In this document: positions 1 to 7,097 of the stretch, in pieces
Numbering within the stretch: position 1 is the stretch's first letter
Layout of the letters: the number at the start of each line of letters is the position of its first letter
Origin: DASXBJ01 sp036491755
Lineage (GTDB): Bacteria > Chloroflexota > Dormibacteria > Dormibacterales > Dormibacteraceae
Assembly: GCA_036491755.1 (NCBI GenBank)
Contig: DASXBJ010000035.1
Span: forward strand, 1 to 26,343
Direction of reading: 5' to 3'
DNA: 26,343 bases
The notes under the pieces: generated by a model
Told to the model about the DNA's origin: nothing
Database searches by the model: none
Seen by the model: only the letters and a program-made list of their open reading frames with translations
Translations under genes and position numbers: made by a program

Positions 1-1
1 A

Positions 2-64
2 TACGTTCGACTCGCGATCAAGGACGTGCAGCAATTGCCTGAGATGACAAGGAGCCGCGAGTGA
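2..64 (+). CDS. Possible 3' end of an unrecognised gene
   Basis: An open frame enters from the left edge and stops at TGA 62-64, encoding about 20 residues (starting YVRLAIKDVQQLPEM). The piece is too short for a family assignment. A GTG at 61 overlaps this stop but its frame closes after 28 codons. A second short frame, ATG 144 or GTG 150 to TAA 216-218, sits behind a good Shine-Dalgarno (AAGGAGG at 137-142) but encodes only about 24 residues. I see nothing else convincing in 65-219; the stretch may be decayed coding sequence. Confidence 0.3.
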   Translation, partial: YVRLAIKDVQQLPEMTRSRE

Positions 65-219
65 GAAAGCTGATCTGGCACTCGAGCGCGCGGGGGAAGA
101 GCCAGTCAACCTCACGCCGATCTCATCTGTTGACGAAGGAGGGATGACGGTGCTTCATTACTCGGTTGGCCGCACGTCGCTCCGACGGGCGTCATCCTCA
201 ACTACGTCCGAGGCATAAA

Positions 220-1338
220 TCAGCGCAGGCTCGCGAAGAACTTCTGGACGTCTCCGGCGAGGATGTCCGGCACCTCCATCGCCGGAAAGTGCCCGCCATG
301 CTCGAACTCCGACCAGTGCACGAGGTTATTGGAACGCTCGACGAAGCGCCGGATCGGCGGAACTATCTCATACGGAAACTGAGCCACGCCGCAAGGCACA
401 CGCGACGGCTCGACCTTGCCCCAGCCCGCGCCGGAACGTCCGAACTCGGCGTAGAGCCGCGCCGCCGAGTTGGCTGTCCCCGTGAACCAGTAGATCGAGA
501 TGTTGGTGAGCAGCTGATCGCGGTCAATCAGGCTTGACGGATCGGTCCATTCGGTGAATTTCTCCGCGATCCACGCCAGCAAGCCGGCGGGTGAGTCAGT
601 CAGCCCACAAGCCAGCGTCTGAGGGCGGCTCGACTGGATCATGTAATAGCCAGAGCCCTGCTGCTGGAAGGCCTGGCCGCGCTGCAGGAACGATTTTTCC
701 CGGTCAGTCAGGAGCTTCATCTCCTCGGGATCACCCGATGGCGTCGCGGCAAGGGTGCTGAAGTGCGAACCAACCACGTGCTCGCCGTCGATCAGTCCGA
801 GCTGGCGTGTGATCGAGGAGCCCCAATCGCCGCCCTGGGTCCCGTACTTCTCGTAACCCAGACGGTTCATCAGCTCCGCCAAGGCGGCCGCGACTCGCCG
901 GACGTCCCAGCCGGCCTCATGGGTCGGCCCGGAGAAACCGTAACCCGGGATCGACGGCGCGACGATGTGAAAGTTCTCGGAAAGCGGCGCGTACACCTTC
1001 ATGAACTCCACGACCGAGCCCGGCCAGCCGTGAACAATGAGGAGGGGAAGCGCGTGCTCCCGCTTCGACCTGAGGTGGATGAAGTGGATGTTCTGGCCGT
1101 CGATCGTAGTCGTGAACTGGGGAAGCTCGTTAAGTCGCGCCTCCTGCTTTCGCCAGTCGTATTCCGTCCTCCAGTACTCGGCCAGCCCCCGCGCGTCGCT
1201 CAGCGGGAATCCATAGCCCGGTAGGTTGTCCGGCCAGCGGGTCGCGGCCAGGCGCCTCTTCAGGTCGTCGATTTCCGACTGCCGGATCTCGATCCGGAAG
1301 GGCTTTATCTCGGCGACTACGGGCGCTTGCTTGCTCAT
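220..1338 (-). CDS. Epoxide hydrolase (EHN domain plus alpha/beta hydrolase fold)
   Basis: Predicted soluble 372-residue epoxide hydrolase that would open epoxides to vicinal diols. The N-terminal ~110 residues match the EHN domain (FRIEIRQSEIDDLKRRLAATRWP). The hydrolase fold follows: oxyanion-hole motif HGWPGS near residue 100, nucleophile elbow GGDWGSS with Asp171, a YWFTGT segment that probably carries the ring-opening Tyr, and His350 in HGGHFPAME. The ATG at 1336-1338 was chosen because AAAGGAG lies 6 nt upstream and the EHN homology starts just after it; the open frame continues upstream without homology. It is transcribed divergently from a MarR gene only 33 bp away, so it is probably that regulator's target. 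Length is normal for the family. The substrate cannot be read from sequence. Confidence 0.93.
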   Translation of the reverse strand: MSKQAPVVAEIKPFRIEIRQSEIDDLKRRLAATRWPDNLPGYGFPLSDARGLAEYWRTEYDWRKQEARLNELPQFTTTIDGQNIHFIHLRSKREHALPLLIVHGWPGSVVEFMKVYAPLSENFHIVAPSIPGYGFSGPTHEAGWDVRRVAAALAELMNRLGYEKYGTQGGDWGSSITRQLGLIDGEHVVGSHFSTLAATPSGDPEEMKLLTDREKSFLQRGQAFQQQGSGYYMIQSSRPQTLACGLTDSPAGLLAWIAEKFTEWTDPSSLIDRDQLLTNISIYWFTGTANSAARLYAEFGRSGAGWGKVEPSRVPCGVAQFPYEIVPPIRRFVERSNNLVHWSEFEHGGHFPAMEVPDILAGDVQKFFASLR

Positions 1339-1357
1339 CTGCGCTCCTTTGGAATAT

Positions 1358-1404
1358 GACAGAATATTGTCATGTCGAGTGTACCAACGCGACAGCATGC
1401 TGTC
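1358..1404. promoter_or_regulatory. Twin inverted repeats, candidate MarR operators
   Basis: Two 14-bp sites share the form GACAG-N4-TGTC with related centres: GACAGAATATTGTC at 1358-1371 (outer arms ATGACA/TGTCAT at 1356-1373) and the perfect palindrome GACAGCATGCTGTC at 1391-1404. Their start-to-start distance is 33 bp, close to three helical turns, so dimers would sit on the same DNA face. The first covers the predicted start site of the hydrolase gene and the start codon of the MarR gene; the second overlaps the -35 box. Binding by the adjacent MarR protein is inferred. Confidence 0.55.
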
Positions 1405-1881
1405 AAGCGGCAGAAGGAAGAGCACGCGGCGGCCGGCGCCGTGCTGACCGATCTGATCATCCCGACTATCCAGCTCGAGGCACACTTCAGCCGGGCGGGA
1501 GAATCCATTGCGGCGACGGCCGGTCAGACCCTGGCTCGCTGGCTGACGCTGGAGATGGTCGCCGGTCAACCGGCGACCGTTTCCCAGGTCGCCCGCAGGC
1601 TGGGCCTTACACGTCAGAGCGTTCAGCGGATAGCGGACCTGCTCGAGCAGGACGGCCTGACCGAGTACGCGGACAACCCCGATCACGAGACCTCGAGGTT
1701 GGTGCGGCTAACACCACGGGGACGTCGGACCCTGGCCACAATCCAGACCGCGCAGCGCGCCTGGGCGAACGACGTCGGCGCCAAGATCGGCGAGGCGAAC
1801 CTACGGCACTTCGGCCGTATGGTCGGCCAGCTGACGCAGGTGTTGGTTGATGATTCGCGCTTAGCCAGGCGGCGACGCTAG
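1372..1881 (+). CDS. MarR family transcriptional regulator
   Basis: Predicted 169-residue winged-helix repressor of the MarR family, which bind palindromes as dimers and usually release DNA on binding small phenolic or lipophilic ligands. The recognition region is visible around residues 62-105: ATVSQVARRLGLTRQSVQRIADLLEQDG, then a basic wing ending in SRLVRLTPRG. Helices before and after would form the dimer interface. The ATG at 1372 overlaps one candidate operator and has no clear Shine-Dalgarno; GTG 1441 is a possible later start that would leave the second operator outside the coding region. It is divergent from the epoxide hydrolase and 15 bp ahead of a nitronate monooxygenase-like gene on the same strand, so it may control both as well as itself. 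Confidence 0.9.
   Translation: MSSVPTRQHAVKRQKEEHAAAGAVLTDLIIPTIQLEAHFSRAGESIAATAGQTLARWLTLEMVAGQPATVSQVARRLGLTRQSVQRIADLLEQDGLTEYADNPDHETSRLVRLTPRGRRTLATIQTAQRAWANDVGAKIGEANLRHFGRMVGQLTQVLVDDSRLARRRR
1378..1406 (-). promoter_or_regulatory. Predicted sigma70-type promoter of the epoxide hydrolase gene
   Basis: On the minus strand TTGACA (1401-1406) is followed after exactly 17 nt by TACACT (1378-1383). The start site would be near 1371, giving a ~33-nt leader containing AAAGGAG before the ATG at 1338. Both inverted repeats of the region overlap this promoter, one at the -35 and one at the start site, which is the geometry of a repressed promoter. Confidence 0.6.
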
Positions 1882-1896
1882 GTCCATGATCCACAG

Positions 1897-2742
1897 GTGA
1901 GCACTAGGTTCACGGAGTTAATCGGGTGCGATCTCCCGGTCCAGCTGGCCGGCATGGGAGGCGTTGGCACAACCGAGTTGGCTGCGGCGGTCGTGGCCGC
2001 CGGCGGACTCGGGATGGTGCCATCCAGGGTACCCCCGGCGCCCGGTGCCTGCGGCATCAACTTCCTCGTCCCCTTCAGTCCGGCGCTGGACGTGATCGAG
2101 GATGCTGCGCGGCGCGCCCGGGTCGTGGAGTTCTTTTATGGCGATCCGCGACGTGACCTAGTGGAGGCGGTGCACCGTGGCGGAGCCGTCGCAGGCTGGC
2201 AGGTCGGATCGGCGGCGGAAGCTGTCGCGGCCGCAGAGGCGGGCTCCGACTACATCGTGATTCAGGGCACAGAGGCAGGCGGGCACGTCCGTGGCAAGCA
2301 GCTGCTTGACGATGCGATGAGGGAAGTGCTGGACGCAACGCGGCTCCCACTGGTGGCAGCGGGTGGAATCGCCTCGGCGCGGCGGGTGGCCGAGTTGATC
2401 GGAGCCGGGGCGGACGCCGTTCGAGTCGGCACGCGATTCGTGGCTACTTTCGAGTCCGGCGCTCATTCCCGTTACGTGCAAAGGCTGCTGGAGGCCAGCG
2501 GGGAGGACACGACCTTGACGACCTGGTTCGGACAGGGTTGGGAGAATGCGCCACACAGAGTCCTGACCGCTTGCATCGCAGCCGGACGAGCCAGCGGATG
2601 GCGCGAGACAGTGCCACCGAACAAGGAGGTGGGTCGCGATGTTGACGACATGGCCATGTACGCCGGCATGGGGGTTGGCGAGATTACGAAGATCGAGGCG
2701 GCCGGCTCGGTTATGGCCGACCTGGTTAGGCTGCTCGACTGA
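1897..2742 (+). CDS. Nitronate monooxygenase family flavoprotein (NPD-like)
   Basis: Predicted 281-residue FMN-dependent TIM-barrel protein of the 2-nitropropane dioxygenase/nitronate monooxygenase group, which oxidise alkyl nitronates; some members have other substrates. Visible features are the N-terminal substrate-loop region (PVQLAGMGGVGTTELAAAV, AGGLGMV), the FMN/phosphate segment QGTEAGGHV near residue 127, and the late barrel motif AAGGIASARRVAELIGAGADAVRVGTRF. Most relatives are about 310-350 residues; this one is compact, with a short link between AGGLGMV and the GINF strand. The GTG at 1897 has no good Shine-Dalgarno, but CATGAT lies 6 nt upstream, which suits a leaderless start. 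It follows marR by 15 bp and may be co-transcribed with it. Confidence 0.85.
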   Translation: MSTRFTELIGCDLPVQLAGMGGVGTTELAAAVVAAGGLGMVPSRVPPAPGACGINFLVPFSPALDVIEDAARRARVVEFFYGDPRRDLVEAVHRGGAVAGWQVGSAAEAVAAAEAGSDYIVIQGTEAGGHVRGKQLLDDAMREVLDATRLPLVAAGGIASARRVAELIGAGADAVRVGTRFVATFESGAHSRYVQRLLEASGEDTTLTTWFGQGWENAPHRVLTACIAAGRASGWRETVPPNKEVGRDVDDMAMYAGMGVGEITKIEAAGSVMADLVRLLD

Positions 2743-2811
2743 GCCTCGGTCAAATGCCGCCGAGTAGAGTTCGAACGCCCTGAGGCGTCGGCAATCGCCG
2801 AGAATGATCGT

Positions 2812-3189
2812 GTGCCGAATGGAGGCATCGACGAATATCTGGCCGGCCTCGACGAGCCAAAGCGCAAGACGCTGCAGGAGATGCGGCGGATGATCTTGGG
2901 CATCGCCCCCGACGCCGAGGAATGCATCTCGTACGGCATGCCGGCGTTCCGGCTGGACGGCGATGTGATCGCCGGGTTCGCGGCATTCAAGAATCACCTC
3001 AGCTACCTGCCTCACAGCGGATCGGTGCTTGCCGAGCTCGCCGGGGAGCTCGCCGGCTACAAGAGCACGCCGGGCTCGCTGCACTTCCCGATCGACAAGC
3101 CGCTTCCGAGATCGCTCGTGAAGAAGCTCGTCGCTACTCGTCTCAAGGAGCTGCGCAGGAGGCGAACCAGCAGCGCAACTCACGGCTGA
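2812..3189 (+). CDS. DUF1801 (YdhG-like) protein
   Basis: Small 125-residue soluble protein of the DUF1801/YdhG fold family, whose biochemical role is poorly defined (some members have been linked to iron delivery). The pattern is typical: N-terminal IDEYLAGLDEPKRKTLQEMR, the conserved PDAEECISYGMPAFRLDG motif, then a sheet with FKNHLSYLPHSG and a lysine-rich end KPLPRSLVKKLVATRLKEL. Start GTG 2812 has no Shine-Dalgarno but GAGAAT stands 6 nt upstream, compatible with leaderless translation. The 69 bp before it contain two small hairpins (ACGCC-CTGA-GGCGT and CGGC-AATC-GCCG). It is convergent with the tetR gene, 12 bp away. A second, divergent DUF1801 domain occurs at 7094-7783. Confidence 0.85.
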   Translation: MPNGGIDEYLAGLDEPKRKTLQEMRRMILGIAPDAEECISYGMPAFRLDGDVIAGFAAFKNHLSYLPHSGSVLAELAGELAGYKSTPGSLHFPIDKPLPRSLVKKLVATRLKELRRRRTSSATHG

Positions 3190-3201
3190 GATCGGCCGGC
3201 C

Positions 3202-3759
3202 TTAGACCGCAGCCTTGAGCTCGCCGAGCAGGTCTCGCATGAGTTGAGGCAACTCAGGCGGGTCGCCGGCATTGATCCAGCGCTCGAACGCGACATGGAA
3301 GACGACCATCCCAGCCTCGGCCGTCAGCCTTGCGGCGGGGTCTTCGACGCCGCGCTTGCGCAGCGCTCCGGCCATCGCGGAGGCGAACGACGCGAGCTTG
3401 ATCAGCTCACGTTCTTGAAGCTCGGGATTGGCGGCAATCACGGCCTGGCGTTTCAGGGAGAATTCACGGCGCTCCTGGAGCGCCGCGCCCCCGGCCTGAA
3501 GGGCGGCTGCAACCGCGTCGATCGGCGTCGCGGAAACCGGAGCCCCCGCGATTGCGCTGACGAGCAGATCGCGAAGTTCGCCTCCGCCGCCAAAGAGGAC
3601 CTCGCGTTTGTCCGCGAAGTGCCGGAAGAATGTTCGCTCTGTCAGCCCAGCTCGCTTGGCGATCTCGGCCACCGTGGTTGGTTCGAATCCTCGCTCGATG
3701 AACAGTTCGATCGCGGTGTCGGCCAGCCGGCCTGGTGCTCCCGGCTCCCATCGACCCAC
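3202..3759 (-). CDS. TetR family transcriptional regulator
   Basis: Predicted 185-residue TetR repressor. The N-terminal helix-turn-helix is unmistakable: GRLADTAIELFIERGFEPTT, then VAEIAKRAGLTERTFFRHF and ADKREVLF. The remaining ~130 residues are the variable all-helical ligand/dimer domain. I place the start at GTG 3757-3759, giving MGRWEPGAPGR, because relatives begin close to this GRWEP segment and TATGAT lies exactly 6 nt upstream, a leaderless arrangement. The frame stays open to TTG 3849, and ATG 3792 or 3798 are alternatives, but none has a Shine-Dalgarno and they would run coding sequence through the repeats at 3775-3825. It is divergent from the SDR gene at 3861, its probable target. 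Confidence 0.87.
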   Translation of the reverse strand: MGRWEPGAPGRLADTAIELFIERGFEPTTVAEIAKRAGLTERTFFRHFADKREVLFGGGGELRDLLVSAIAGAPVSATPIDAVAAALQAGGAALQERREFSLKRQAVIAANPELQERELIKLASFASAMAGALRKRGVEDPAARLTAEAGMVVFHVAFERWINAGDPPELPQLMRDLLGELKAAV

Positions 3760-3765
3760 CGCGTG

Positions 3766-3771
3766 ATCATA
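3766..3771 (-). promoter_or_regulatory. Predicted -10 element of the tetR gene (leaderless)
   Basis: TATGAT on the minus strand matches the -10 consensus at five of six positions and ends 6 nt before GTG 3759, so transcription would begin at or next to the start codon. No good -35 box is seen; the region upstream is occupied by the first 19-bp inverted repeat (3775-3793), which would place a bound repressor on the core promoter. Confidence 0.4.
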
Positions 3772-3774
3772 AGT

Positions 3775-3825
3775 GATGGCAGTGACTGACATCGACATGC
3801 TAGAGTGATGGCAGCGGCTGACATC
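3775..3825. promoter_or_regulatory. Twin 19-bp inverted repeats, candidate TetR operators
   Basis: Two near-identical sites lie head to tail: GATGGCAG-TGA-CTGACATC (3775-3793) and GATGGCAG-CGG-CTGACATC (3807-3825). Each is an imperfect palindrome (7 of 8 positions paired, 3-nt centre), and the similarity extends a few bases upstream of each copy. The period is 32 bp, about three helical turns. They lie between the divergent tetR and SDR genes, so they are natural sites for two TetR dimers controlling both. The binding protein is inferred from position. Confidence 0.6.
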
Positions 3826-3860
3826 AGCCCGCCATTGGGGTTGTTTCAAGGGGTGCTTTG

Positions 3861-4808
3861 ATGCGAGTTTTTGTCACCGGCGCGTCGGGTTGGATCGGTT
3901 CGGCCGTCATTCCGGAGTTGATCGCCTCGGGCCATCAGGTGGTCGGGCTCGCTCGCTCAGATGCCGCGGCCGCTGCGATCGACGCGGCGGGCGCCGAGGT
4001 GCAGCGTGGCGATCTTGATGATCTATCGATCTTGCGAAGCGCGGCAGCCGCGTCTGACGGTGTGATCCACCTGGCTTTCAGGCACGATCTGTCCTTTGCG
4101 GGCGGCATGGAGGCCGCAGCTGCCGTTGATCGCCGAGCGATCGAGACGTTTGGCGAGGAGCTTGCGGGCTCTGATCGACCGTTTGTCCTCGCCTCTGGGA
4201 CGCTGGGGCTCGCCATCGGGCGACTGGCGACCGAGCGAGATGGACACGGCGACGACCCGCGGTTCGCCGGGGGCCCGGAGGCGCGGCGGGCCAACGCGGA
4301 GATGACGCTCGCGCTCGCGGCTCGCGGCATTCGCTCGTCCATCGTGCGCCTGGCTCCGACGGTTCACGGCGACGGGGATCACGGATTCATGGCGATGCTG
4401 GTCAAGGTCGCCCGCGAGAAGGGCGTGTCCGGCTACGTCGGCAGCGGGACCAACCGCTGGCCCGCGGTGCATCGCCTCGACGCCGCACGCCTGTTCAAGC
4501 TGGCGTTGGAAAGCGCTCCCGCGGGATCGACGCTGCACGCGATCGGCGATGAGGGGGTGGAGCTGCGCGCTGTGGCTCAGGTGATCGGGCGGCAACTCGA
4601 CGTCCCGGTGCGAGCCTTCTCTCCCGAGGACGCGCCCGCGCATTTCGGCTTCCTGGGCGCCCTGCTCGCACTCGACAGTCCGGCCTCGAGCGCGCTAACC
4701 CAAGACCTCCTCGGCTGGAAGCCCACGCATCCTGGGCTCATCGACGACCTCGAACAGGGTCACTACTTCACGAATCTCCCGGCGGTGATGAACCAAAGCC
4801 AGCCTTGA
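3861..4808 (+). CDS. Extended SDR (NAD-dependent epimerase/dehydratase family)
   Basis: Predicted 315-residue cytosolic oxidoreductase of the atypical/extended short-chain dehydrogenase group. The Rossmann motif TGASGWIG is at residues 7-14, an Asp-containing strand (GDLDDL) follows, and the next strand reads VIHLAF. The usual YxxxK is not seen; the corresponding helix reads EARRANAEMTLALAARG, as in related SDRs that lack a classical Tyr-Lys pair, so function may differ from true epimerases. The C-terminal half has the typical NRWPAVHRLDAARLFKLALE segment. Start ATG 3861 has AAGGGG at 3848-3853; a TTG immediately upstream is less likely. It is divergent from tetR, with two candidate TetR operators between. 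Substrate unknown. Confidence 0.9.
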   Translation: MRVFVTGASGWIGSAVIPELIASGHQVVGLARSDAAAAAIDAAGAEVQRGDLDDLSILRSAAAASDGVIHLAFRHDLSFAGGMEAAAAVDRRAIETFGEELAGSDRPFVLASGTLGLAIGRLATERDGHGDDPRFAGGPEARRANAEMTLALAARGIRSSIVRLAPTVHGDGDHGFMAMLVKVAREKGVSGYVGSGTNRWPAVHRLDAARLFKLALESAPAGSTLHAIGDEGVELRAVAQVIGRQLDVPVRAFSPEDAPAHFGFLGALLALDSPASSALTQDLLGWKPTHPGLIDDLEQGHYFTNLPAVMNQSQP

Positions 4809-4863
4809 CCTGACTCGAGCCGCAGGAAGGGTTTGCCAAGCACGGCCGACCGTCGCCTGGATC

Positions 4864-4887
4864 GCACGAGTCGCTGACCCCTCGTGC
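4864..4887. repeat. 7-bp inverted repeat upstream of the MDR gene
   Basis: GCACGAG (4864-4870) and CTCGTGC (4881-4887) are perfect inverted copies separated by 10 nt, about 30 bp before the start of the MDR gene. There is no T-tract, so a terminator is unlikely; an operator or chance are both possible. Confidence 0.3.
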
Positions 4888-4918
4888 CCGCCCGCGAATA
4901 CCCTAACCTCGTCGAGAT

Positions 4919-5896
4919 GTGAGAGCTGTGGTCCACGACAGGTACGGACCGCCCGACGTCCTGCGAATCGAAGAGGTCGACAAGCCGGCACCCGAGCCCG
5001 ACGAAGTGCTCGTGAAGATCCACGCCACGACGGTCACGAGGTCGGACTGCCACACGCGCGAAGCCAACCGCAGTGGCGGGATCGCGATCTCGGTCATCAG
5101 CCGCCTCATCTCCGGAGTTCGCCGGCCGAAACAGCGGATCCTTGGCGTCGAGCTGGCGGGCGAGGTCGAGGAGGTGGGTGCGGAGGTCAAAGAGTTCGCG
5201 GTCGGCGACCATGTCTTCGGCCAAACGGGCTTCAGGTTCGGGGCCAACGCGGAGTACACGTGCGTCCGGGAGAGCGCCCGGATCGCGCATATGCCGGCGA
5301 ATATGAGCTTCGAGCAGGCGGCTGCGGTTTTGGATGGCGCCCTCAACTCCCTGTGGTGCCTGAGAGGGGCGAGTCTCCAGGCGGGCCAGAGCACCCTCAT
5401 CTACGGCGCATCAGGATCGTGCGGCACAGCGGCGGTGCAGCTGGCCAGGAGCATCGGAGCCGATGTCACCGCGGTGTGCGGCACCAAGAATCTCGAGCTC
5501 ATGAAAGCGCTCGGCGCCGACCAGGTCATCGACTATACGAAGGAGGATTTCACCTCAAACGGCCAGGCGTACGACGTCATCCTCGATGCCGTCGGCAAGC
5601 ACTCGTTCCAGCGTTGCCGTAGCTCATTGCAGCCGGGCGGCAGCTACCTGGCGACCGACGGCTTCGAGAATTTATGGCTCGCGCTGTGGACTGCCCGGTT
5701 CGGCAACAAGAAGGTGATCTTTCGGATCCCGCCCCGATATACGAGGCAGGACGTCCTCTTCCTCAAGGAGTTGATCGAGGGCGGGAAGTACAGGGCGGTC
5801 ATCGACCGGACCTACCGGCTGGAGGACGTCGTGGAGGCGACCCGATACGTCGAGACGCAGCAAAAGACGGGCAACGTAGTCTTGACCGTGGCCTGA
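4919..5896 (+). CDS. MDR superfamily NAD(P)-dependent alcohol dehydrogenase / quinone oxidoreductase-like protein
   Basis: Predicted 325-residue cytosolic medium-chain reductase. The N-terminal GroES-like domain reads MRAVVHDRYGPPDVLRIEEV and GVELAGEVEEVGAEV with GDHVFG; the cofactor domain has YGASGSCGTAAVQLARS near residue 160 and ALGADQVIDYTKEDF. The motif D(C)HTRE appears in the substrate region, but the structural-zinc cysteine cluster is missing, which places it with zinc-independent quinone oxidoreductase-type members. Such enzymes reduce enones, quinones or aldehydes with NADPH; the substrate cannot be told. GTG 4919 gives the family-typical MRAVV start; there is no strong Shine-Dalgarno. 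It stands alone, 110 bp after the SDR gene. Confidence 0.88.
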   Translation: MRAVVHDRYGPPDVLRIEEVDKPAPEPDEVLVKIHATTVTRSDCHTREANRSGGIAISVISRLISGVRRPKQRILGVELAGEVEEVGAEVKEFAVGDHVFGQTGFRFGANAEYTCVRESARIAHMPANMSFEQAAAVLDGALNSLWCLRGASLQAGQSTLIYGASGSCGTAAVQLARSIGADVTAVCGTKNLELMKALGADQVIDYTKEDFTSNGQAYDVILDAVGKHSFQRCRSSLQPGGSYLATDGFENLWLALWTARFGNKKVIFRIPPRYTRQDVLFLKELIEGGKYRAVIDRTYRLEDVVEATRYVETQQKTGNVVLTVA

Positions 5897-5981
5897 CCCC
5901 TGCCAACTGGTTTCGGCGGCGGCTTAGAATCCGAAGCCTGGGTCTTACCACGGCCACACGACCCGAGGAGGGGTGAAGCGA

Positions 5982-7097
5982 ATGAGCAGAGTTCGGGTAC
6001 TGGTCGGCACACACAAAGGGGCATTTATCCTGAGCTCCGACGCGAGCCGCAAGCGTTGGGAGGTCGCCGGGCCGCATTTCCCAGGCTGGGACGTCTATCA
6101 CCTCAATGGCTCGCCGGCGAATCCCGATCGGCTGTACGCGTCGCAGTCGACGTCCTGGTTCGGCCAGGTCATGCAGCGATCGGACGATGGCGGCCAGACC
6201 TGGGACACCATCGGCAACCAGTTCCAGTACGAGGGGACGCCGGGACCGCACAAGTGGTACGACGGGTCGCCGCATCCGTATGAGTTCAAGCGCGTCTGGC
6301 ACCTGGAGCCGTCGCTAATCGACCCGGACACTGTCTTCGCCGGCGCGGAGGATGCCGCACTGTTCAAATCGACGGACGCGGGCCAGACCTGGAAAGAGCT
6401 GCCCGGCTTGCGCACTCACAGGACGGCCGCTGAATGGGCGCCGGGCGCAGGCGGCCTGTGCCTCCACACGATCATCCTCGACCCCAGCAATCCGGACCGG
6501 ATCTTCGCGGCCATCTCGTCGGCCGGCGCTTTCAGGTCCGATGACGCAGGCGAAACGTGGAAGGCGATCAACCACGGCCTGCGGTCCAACCACATTCCCG
6601 ACGAGGACGCGGAGGTCGGCCACTGCGTGCACTGCATCGCCATGCATCCGTCGCGCCCGCAAACCCTTTTCATGCAGAAGCACTGGGACGTGTTGCGGAC
6701 GGATGATGGGGGAGACTCGTGGCGCGAGATCAGCGGCAACCTGCCGACCGATTTTGGATTCGCGGTCGACGTGAACGCAAACCAGCCGGACACCGTGTAC
6801 GTGGTCCCCATCACCAGCGACTCGCACCACTTCGTGCCTGAAGGCAAGCTCCGTGTCTACCGCAGCAAGTCCGGAGGCGACGAATGGGAGGCGCTGACGA
6901 AGGGGCTTCCGCAGAAGGACTGCTACGTCAACGTGTTGCGCGACGCCATGGCCGTCGACCAGCTGGACCCGTGTGGGGTCTACTTCGGAACCAGCGGCGG
7001 CCAGGTGTACGCCTCGGCGAACGATGGCGATTCGTGGGAGCCGATCGTGCGCGACCTGCCGGCGGTCCTGTCGGTTCAGGTGCAAACGCTGTCGTGA
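5982..7097 (+). CDS. Asp-box (BNR) beta-propeller protein, sialidase/sortilin-like
   Basis: 371-residue repeat protein with six Asp-box motifs (S/T-x-D-x-G-x-T/S-W type): SDDGGQTW at 67, STDAGQTW at 130, SDDAGETW at 186, TDDGGDSW at 240, degenerate SKSGGDEW at 295 and SANDGDSW at 345. The spacing of 50-63 residues fits a six- or seven-bladed propeller. It is often annotated as glycosyl hydrolase or exo-sialidase, but no sialidase arginine triad is evident and there is no signal peptide, so it is probably a cytosolic scaffold or binding protein. ATG 5982 was chosen because AGGAGGGG ends 8 nt upstream; GTG 5973 overlaps that Shine-Dalgarno. A possible -10, TAGAAT, is at 5925-5930. Its stop overlaps the next gene by 4 nt; pairs of this propeller with a MoaD/ThiS-like protein recur in other genomes. 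Confidence 0.88.
   Translation: MSRVRVLVGTHKGAFILSSDASRKRWEVAGPHFPGWDVYHLNGSPANPDRLYASQSTSWFGQVMQRSDDGGQTWDTIGNQFQYEGTPGPHKWYDGSPHPYEFKRVWHLEPSLIDPDTVFAGAEDAALFKSTDAGQTWKELPGLRTHRTAAEWAPGAGGLCLHTIILDPSNPDRIFAAISSAGAFRSDDAGETWKAINHGLRSNHIPDEDAEVGHCVHCIAMHPSRPQTLFMQKHWDVLRTDDGGDSWREISGNLPTDFGFAVDVNANQPDTVYVVPITSDSHHFVPEGKLRVYRSKSGGDEWEALTKGLPQKDCYVNVLRDAMAVDQLDPCGVYFGTSGGQVYASANDGDSWEPIVRDLPAVLSVQVQTLS

Noticed and set aside
3670..3700. A tRNA T-loop-like string (GGTTCGAATCC)
   Set aside because: It lies inside the TetR helix-turn-helix coding sequence and no acceptor, D or anticodon stems can be built around it.
5982..7097. True sialidase
   Set aside because: Asp-boxes are plentiful, but the FRIP motif and the arginine triad of sialidases are not evident and there is no secretion signal.
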